Shown one piece after another: positions 48,926 through 52,305 of a DNA stretch of 52,305 nucleotides (within the stretch, counting starts at the first letter, position 1; every line of letters starts with the position of its first letter). The stretch covers positions 1-52,305 of the forward strand of contig QIFC01000002.1 in the NCBI GenBank assembly GCA_003228685.1, in the 5' to 3' direction. The DNA comes from Chloroflexota bacterium (GTDB taxonomy: Bacteria > Chloroflexota > Dehalococcoidia > DSTF01 > RBG-16-68-14). The position numbers and the translations under genes were made by a program. The notes under the pieces are model-generated. The model ran no database searches, was not told the DNA's origin, and worked only from the letters and a program-made list of their open reading frames with translations.

Positions 48926-49130
48926 CCTCCGCGCTCTCCCCGCGATCAGCTAGCCTAAACGGGCCGACGAAGCTCTTCTCTGGGCCGAATCGCTGTCTGG
49001 GAGCAGAACATAACGTCGATTCACGCGACATAAGATCGCTCATGCCAGACTCGAAACGGACATAACGATGTGAAAAGGGGTCCATTCTGCCGAACCAAAT
49101 GACAGCCGGGGCTTGCGGATGCGTCGCCAG
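48926..49130. repeat. spacer with repeated ACATAA(C/G) motifs next to comEC
   Basis: ACATAACG occurs at 49008-49015 and 49060-49067, and ACATAAG at about 49028-49034, at roughly 20-32 base spacing. The same octamer is one arm of the inverted repeat at 52119-52151 on the far side of comEC-comEA. No gene was seen in this spacer. Confidence 0.55.
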
Positions 49131-51515
49131 CTATCGCTCCGTCTGCACCCAGAGCTTCTCGCCGTCCGTCGACAGCCGCACCGCGCCGTGTTGGTCTGTG
49201 CGCAGCAGGAGCGCGTCGTCCAGGCGCTCGAGCACAGTAGGGGAGGGGTGGCCGTACGGGTTGCCTTCGCCGACCGAGACGATCGCCACGGCGGGCTGCA
49301 CCGCACGCAAGAAGGCCGGCGTCGTCGACGTCCGCGAACCGTGGTGGGGCACCTTGAGCACCGTCGCGTTCAGGCTCGAGTCCGAACTCAGCAGGGCCTC
49401 CTCTCCCGGCGCCTCAACGTCGCCCGGGAGCAGAAAGCTGGCGTCGCCGTACTCCAGCCGGACCACCAGCGAGCTGTCGTTGGCGTTGGAGGCGCCCAGC
49501 GCCCGGTCGCCCGGCGCGAGCACCCGCAGCACAGCGCCGTCTCCCAGGTCGATGCGCTGGCCGGGCCGCGCGGTCGTGAGCGTAATGCCCTGACGCCGGA
49601 TCTGCGTTTGCCACGCCTCATACGTGGGACTCTCCGAATCGCGCGCCGTCGCCAGCACCTGCGTGACCTCGTAGCGCCCCAACGTCTCGACGAGCCCGGC
49701 AAGATGATCCTCCTGCGGATGGGTGAGCACGACGAGGTCGAGCGAGCGCTCCCAGAACGGCAGACGTTCGCCCAGCTCCTCCATCAGGCGCTGCCCGTCC
49801 GCGCCGCCGTCGATCAGCAGATGCTGGCCCGCCGGCGTCTCCACGAGGATCGCGTCGCCTTGGCCGACATCGAGCATCGTGACGACGAGCCGTCCGTCCG
49901 GCTGGTCGAGCGCCGCCCACCATACGATGCCCGCGGCGATTGCCAGGCCCGCCATGATCGCGTAGGCCGGCCGTATGTGCAGCACGGGCGCCTCTTCGAT
50001 CGTCGGGGACTGCGTATCAGGATCCACAGGGTTGGCAGTCAGCCACCAGGCGAGTGCGGCCAGCGCCGCGTACGCGACGCCCGCATGCCAGCGCCCGAAC
50101 CCTTCGATGTCGATCGCGGCCAGCGGCACGCTCGCGAAGAAGCGGGCGACCTCGATCATGTAGGTCAGCGCCGCCCACGAGACCCAGCCTGTGACGTGGC
50201 CCAGCGGTTCCCAGACTGAGCCCGCGGCAGCGGTCAGGGCCGAGCTAGCGAGGATCAGCGGGAACGCCGGGACGAGGAGCAGATTTGCGGCGAACGTGAC
50301 CACAGAGACGCGGTCGAAGTAGAGCGCGAGCAGCGGCATGGTGGCGAACACGGCGGCCGCCGTCAGCGAGGTGCTCTCGACGAGGAAGCCCGCCAACCCG
50401 CCTTCGCTCGCGTCGATACCGCGAGCGCTGAGCAGGCCGGCGGCGCGCTCCTGAAACACGGGCGATAGGTAGACGATGCCCAGGATCGCGGCGAAGCTGA
50501 GCTGGAACGAGATGTCCTCGATCACGAGCGGGTCCCATCCCGTCATGAGTGCCGCCGCGAACGCTATCGATGTCCCCGCGCTGCCCGGCCGGCCAGCCAG
50601 CGTCGCGGCAACGAAGAGCCCGCCCATGATCGCCGCGCGCACGACGGTCGGCGATGCGCCGGTGAGCACCGTGTACGCCGCGATCGCGATCAGTGCGGCG
50701 ACGGCAGCCTGTCTGCGCCCGATCAGCCACGCCAGGCTCGTGATGATCAGCGCCGCGACGAGGCTGACGTTGTGGCCGGAGATCGCGATCAGGTGCGATG
50801 TGCCCGTGGCGTTCATTGCTTCCGTGAGGTCTTCCGGGATCGCCGAGCGCTGGCCCAGGAAGATGCCCTGAGCGAGTGCCGCCTGCGGCTCGGGGAGCGT
50901 TCGTGCAAGCGCATCGCCTAGCTGGCGGCGGACTCCATGCACGGCCGCCAGCAAGCGATTGCCTTCGCCGGTCTCGATCATGCGCGCCTCGTCCGGAAAC
51001 GCGATCAGCGATACGATGCCCTGTCGCGCGAGGTAGTCGCGGTAGTCGAAGTCGGGGAATGATGGCGGCGTCTCAAGCTCGCCGGAAAGTTCCAGCACGT
51101 CGCCGTACTGGTACTGCGGATAGCGGCCCGCGCGGAGCAGCACGCCGCCCGTGGTCGGCGTCCACCTTCCGTCTTCGAGCACCTCGCGTACCGAGAGCTG
51201 GACGCGCTGCGTCCGGCCGCTGACGTCGGGCTCATCGCTGACGAGCGCTCGGAAGCGGACGTCGCCCGCTTCGTTGTGCAGGGCGATGCCGGACGGCTCA
51301 TCAGGCGGCCGCTGGTCGACGTAGCGGAGACCGCCCGCGACGAACAGCCCGACGGCCAGCAACCCGATCATCGCCAGCCATGGCCGGCGCGCCAGGATCG
51401 CGTTGGCGAGCGCGGCCGCGCCAAGGCCCGCCACGGCGGGCCACCAGATCTCGCCCGTGATCGCGCCGGCCGTGACGCCGAGCAGCCAGGCGCTCGCTAG
51501 CCAGATGAGCGTCAT
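49131..51515 (-). CDS. comEC: DNA internalization competence protein ComEC/Rec2
   Basis: Membrane channel protein of 794 aa for uptake of single-stranded DNA. The N-terminal helices and an OB-like region (VRFRALVSDEPDVSG, GDVLELSGELETPPSFPDFD) precede the competence domain with GIFLGQRSAI and TGTSHLIAISGHNVSLVAAL. There are many membrane helices to about residue 530. The C-terminal metallo-beta-lactamase-like domain has VTMLDVGQGDAILVETPAG, LVVLTHPQEDHLAGL, SFLLPGDVEAPGEEAL and VLKVPHHGSRTSTTPAFLRA. The end is LSTDGEKLWVQTER. It is complete, with a 4-base overlap (ATGA) with comEA upstream. Its 3' end is partly duplicated twice further left. Confidence 0.95.
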   Translation of the reverse strand: MTLIWLASAWLLGVTAGAITGEIWWPAVAGLGAAALANAILARRPWLAMIGLLAVGLFVAGGLRYVDQRPPDEPSGIALHNEAGDVRFRALVSDEPDVSGRTQRVQLSVREVLEDGRWTPTTGGVLLRAGRYPQYQYGDVLELSGELETPPSFPDFDYRDYLARQGIVSLIAFPDEARMIETGEGNRLLAAVHGVRRQLGDALARTLPEPQAALAQGIFLGQRSAIPEDLTEAMNATGTSHLIAISGHNVSLVAALIITSLAWLIGRRQAAVAALIAIAAYTVLTGASPTVVRAAIMGGLFVAATLAGRPGSAGTSIAFAAALMTGWDPLVIEDISFQLSFAAILGIVYLSPVFQERAAGLLSARGIDASEGGLAGFLVESTSLTAAAVFATMPLLALYFDRVSVVTFAANLLLVPAFPLILASSALTAAAGSVWEPLGHVTGWVSWAALTYMIEVARFFASVPLAAIDIEGFGRWHAGVAYAALAALAWWLTANPVDPDTQSPTIEEAPVLHIRPAYAIMAGLAIAAGIVWWAALDQPDGRLVVTMLDVGQGDAILVETPAGQHLLIDGGADGQRLMEELGERLPFWERSLDLVVLTHPQEDHLAGLVETLGRYEVTQVLATARDSESPTYEAWQTQIRRQGITLTTARPGQRIDLGDGAVLRVLAPGDRALGASNANDSSLVVRLEYGDASFLLPGDVEAPGEEALLSSDSSLNATVLKVPHHGSRTSTTPAFLRAVQPAVAIVSVGEGNPYGHPSPTVLERLDDALLLRTDQHGAVRLSTDGEKLWVQTER

Positions 51516-52069
51516 GGACCGACCGTGATCAGCTCGCGGATACGCTCATACGTGCCGCGCGGTATCACCTGGCGCTCGACCAGCTCCTCGGTGCTCACGT
51601 ACGGGCCGTTCGCCTCGCGATTGACGACGATCTGCTCGCTGTACACTTCGCCAATGCCCGGCAGCGCGTCCAATTCCGACGCTGTCGCCGTGTTGATGTT
51701 GATCTTGCCCGTGCCGGCGCTCGAGGCCGGCGCATTCGCCTCGCCAATGCGCGGCACCACGATCTGGTCTTCGTCGTTCACACGGAGTGCTAGGTTGATC
51801 GCCTCGAGATCCGCGTCGTCCGTGTGCCCGCCCGCCTCGAAGAGCACGTCGATCACGCGGTCGCCGGCCTCGACTTCGTAGACACCCGGCTCCGCCACCG
51901 CGCCAGTGATGTAGACCTCGATCGGGCCCTGGTCGGTGGCGCTTGGCAGGTCGATCTCGATCGCCTGCGGTCCGCTCTGGCGGTCGAAGGCGAACCACAC
52001 GATGCCCGCAGCAACAGCGCCAACGAGCGCGATCGTGATGATCTGGCTAATGCGGTCTGACACCGCCAA
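51512..52069 (-). CDS. comEA: competence protein ComEA, helix-hairpin-helix DNA receptor
   Basis: Membrane-anchored DNA-binding protein of 185 aa. An N-terminal helix (IITIALVGAVAAGIVWFAF), then a SLBB-type domain (IEVYITGAVAEPGVYEVEAG, RVIDVLFEAGG), a linker, and the helix-hairpin-helix motif (KININTATASELDALPGIGE, IVVNREANGPYVSTEEL). The TTG start has GGAGG 6 bases upstream. It hands DNA to ComEC, whose gene overlaps its end by 4 bases. With comEC it suggests natural transformation ability if the type IV pilus genes exist elsewhere. Confidence 0.94.
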   Translation of the reverse strand: MAVSDRISQIITIALVGAVAAGIVWFAFDRQSGPQAIEIDLPSATDQGPIEVYITGAVAEPGVYEVEAGDRVIDVLFEAGGHTDDADLEAINLALRVNDEDQIVVPRIGEANAPASSAGTGKININTATASELDALPGIGEVYSEQIVVNREANGPYVSTEELVERQVIPRGTYERIRELITVGP

Positions 52070-52118
52070 AACGGTCCTCCGCCTGCATCCGGCCCCGCCG
52101 GGACTGGGTGTATCAAAA

Positions 52119-52151
52119 ACACATAACGGAGCCTGAAGCGGCGTTATGTGT
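52119..52151. other. 10-bp inverted repeat upstream of comEA
   Basis: ACACATAACG (52119-52128), 13-base loop, CGTTATGTGT (52142-52151). The arm contains the ACATAACG octamer also found at 49008 and 49060. It could be an operator for comEA, a terminator, or part of a mobile-element end. Confidence 0.6.
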
Positions 52152-52198
52152 GCCGCAATGTGCGCGGCTACGTGCGCCTACTGTGGCGAATCTGGAGC

Positions 52199-52266
52199 AG
52201 AATGTCAAGGGCCTTGTTGGGTTGCAGGTAGAATGTCCTGTCTAGGTTGCGGGAAGAGTGTCCTCT
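52199..52266. repeat. 22-bp direct repeats upstream of an edge gene
   Basis: The 22-base unit at 52220-52241 (GGTTGCAGGTAGAATGTCCT plus GT) is repeated at 52245-52266 with about four changes. A third AGAATGTC lies at 52199-52206. Such spaced repeats before a gene often mark binding sites of a transposase or regulator. Confidence 0.6.
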
Positions 52267-52297
52267 TGTGGCAGGGTGCTTCTGAAAGGAGGCGCCT

Positions 52298-52305
52298 GTG
52301 CAGAG
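52298..52305 (+). CDS. start of a gene cut by the window edge
   Basis: AAAGGAGG (52285-52292) is followed, 5 bases later, by GTG at 52298 (GTG CAG AG...). The ribosome-binding site is nearly perfect. Only two and two-thirds codons are inside, so the product cannot be named; a transposase is one possibility given the repeats just upstream. Confidence 0.5.

Overview
The window is GC-rich bacterial chromosome and its genes are densely packed. No rRNA, tRNA, CRISPR array or prophage was found. The gene mix includes coenzyme F420 biosynthesis (cofD, cofC and a stand-alone FbiB-type reductase), selA, a MutS2 gene, comEA-comEC, GerW-family proteins in a genome with no other visible sporulation genes, a class V aminotransferase near serA, and secreted proteins with Thr/Pro linkers. 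My best guess is a Chloroflexota bacterium, perhaps an uncultured Dehalococcoidia-like or Thermomicrobia-like lineage. This rests on gene content only and has not been tested against a database.

Layout. 0.2-2.7 kb: a plus-strand operon of an FAD oxidoreductase, an alpha/beta hydrolase and a split-barrel flavin-family protein. 2.8-5.3 kb: DinB-like protein, a DUF559 endonuclease embedded in palindromic repeats, and rarA. 5.4-7.7 kb: a redoxin/zinc-ribbon fusion, an unknown protein and an enoyl-CoA hydratase. 7.8-10.0 kb: an overlapping F420 operon on the minus strand. 10.2-15.4 kb: orphan HicB, two GerW proteins, and mutS2 followed by a TPR protein. 15.6-18.5 kb: an alpha/beta hydrolase, then selA with a P-loop kinase 8 bases downstream. 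18.6-27.9 kb: a DUF2207 protein, class V aminotransferase, cohesin-like protein, DUF11 surface protein, serA and a CapA-like lipoprotein. 28-36 kb: small unknown genes, DUF1015, an LPxAG-anchored protein, DJ-1/PfpI, HIT, rph, a cohesin-like lipoprotein, a ketopantoate reductase-like protein and a PD40 propeller lipoprotein. 36.4-38.6 kb: a J-like/PAS/GGDEF/EAL signalling protein. 38.7-45.1 kb: a serine hydrolase, then an acyl-CoA cluster (two thiolase-family proteins, two enoyl-CoA hydratases, YjbQ). 45.1-52.3 kb: a large secreted protein, a PD-(D/E)XK-like gene flanked by copies of the comEC 3' end, comEC, comEA, and the start of a gene cut by the window edge.

How the genes relate. Recognisable functional units are the F420 operon, the acyl-CoA set (probably beta-oxidation-like fatty, branched or steroid acyl chains), the serine pathway pair (aminotransferase plus serA, now separated by two surface-protein genes), the DNA-uptake pair comEA-comEC, and selA with its kinase. 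Much of the rest is cell-envelope material: lipoproteins, cohesin-like modules and membrane-anchored proteins.

The least ordinary parts are: (i) three copies of the comEC 3' end around a nuclease-like gene, (ii) a DUF559 endonuclease gene bracketed by direct copies of a palindromic repeat, (iii) a cysteine-free redoxin joined to a zinc ribbon, (iv) the J-like/PAS/GGDEF/EAL fusion, and (v) the selA-kinase pair. Several families of short intergenic palindromes are scattered through the window.
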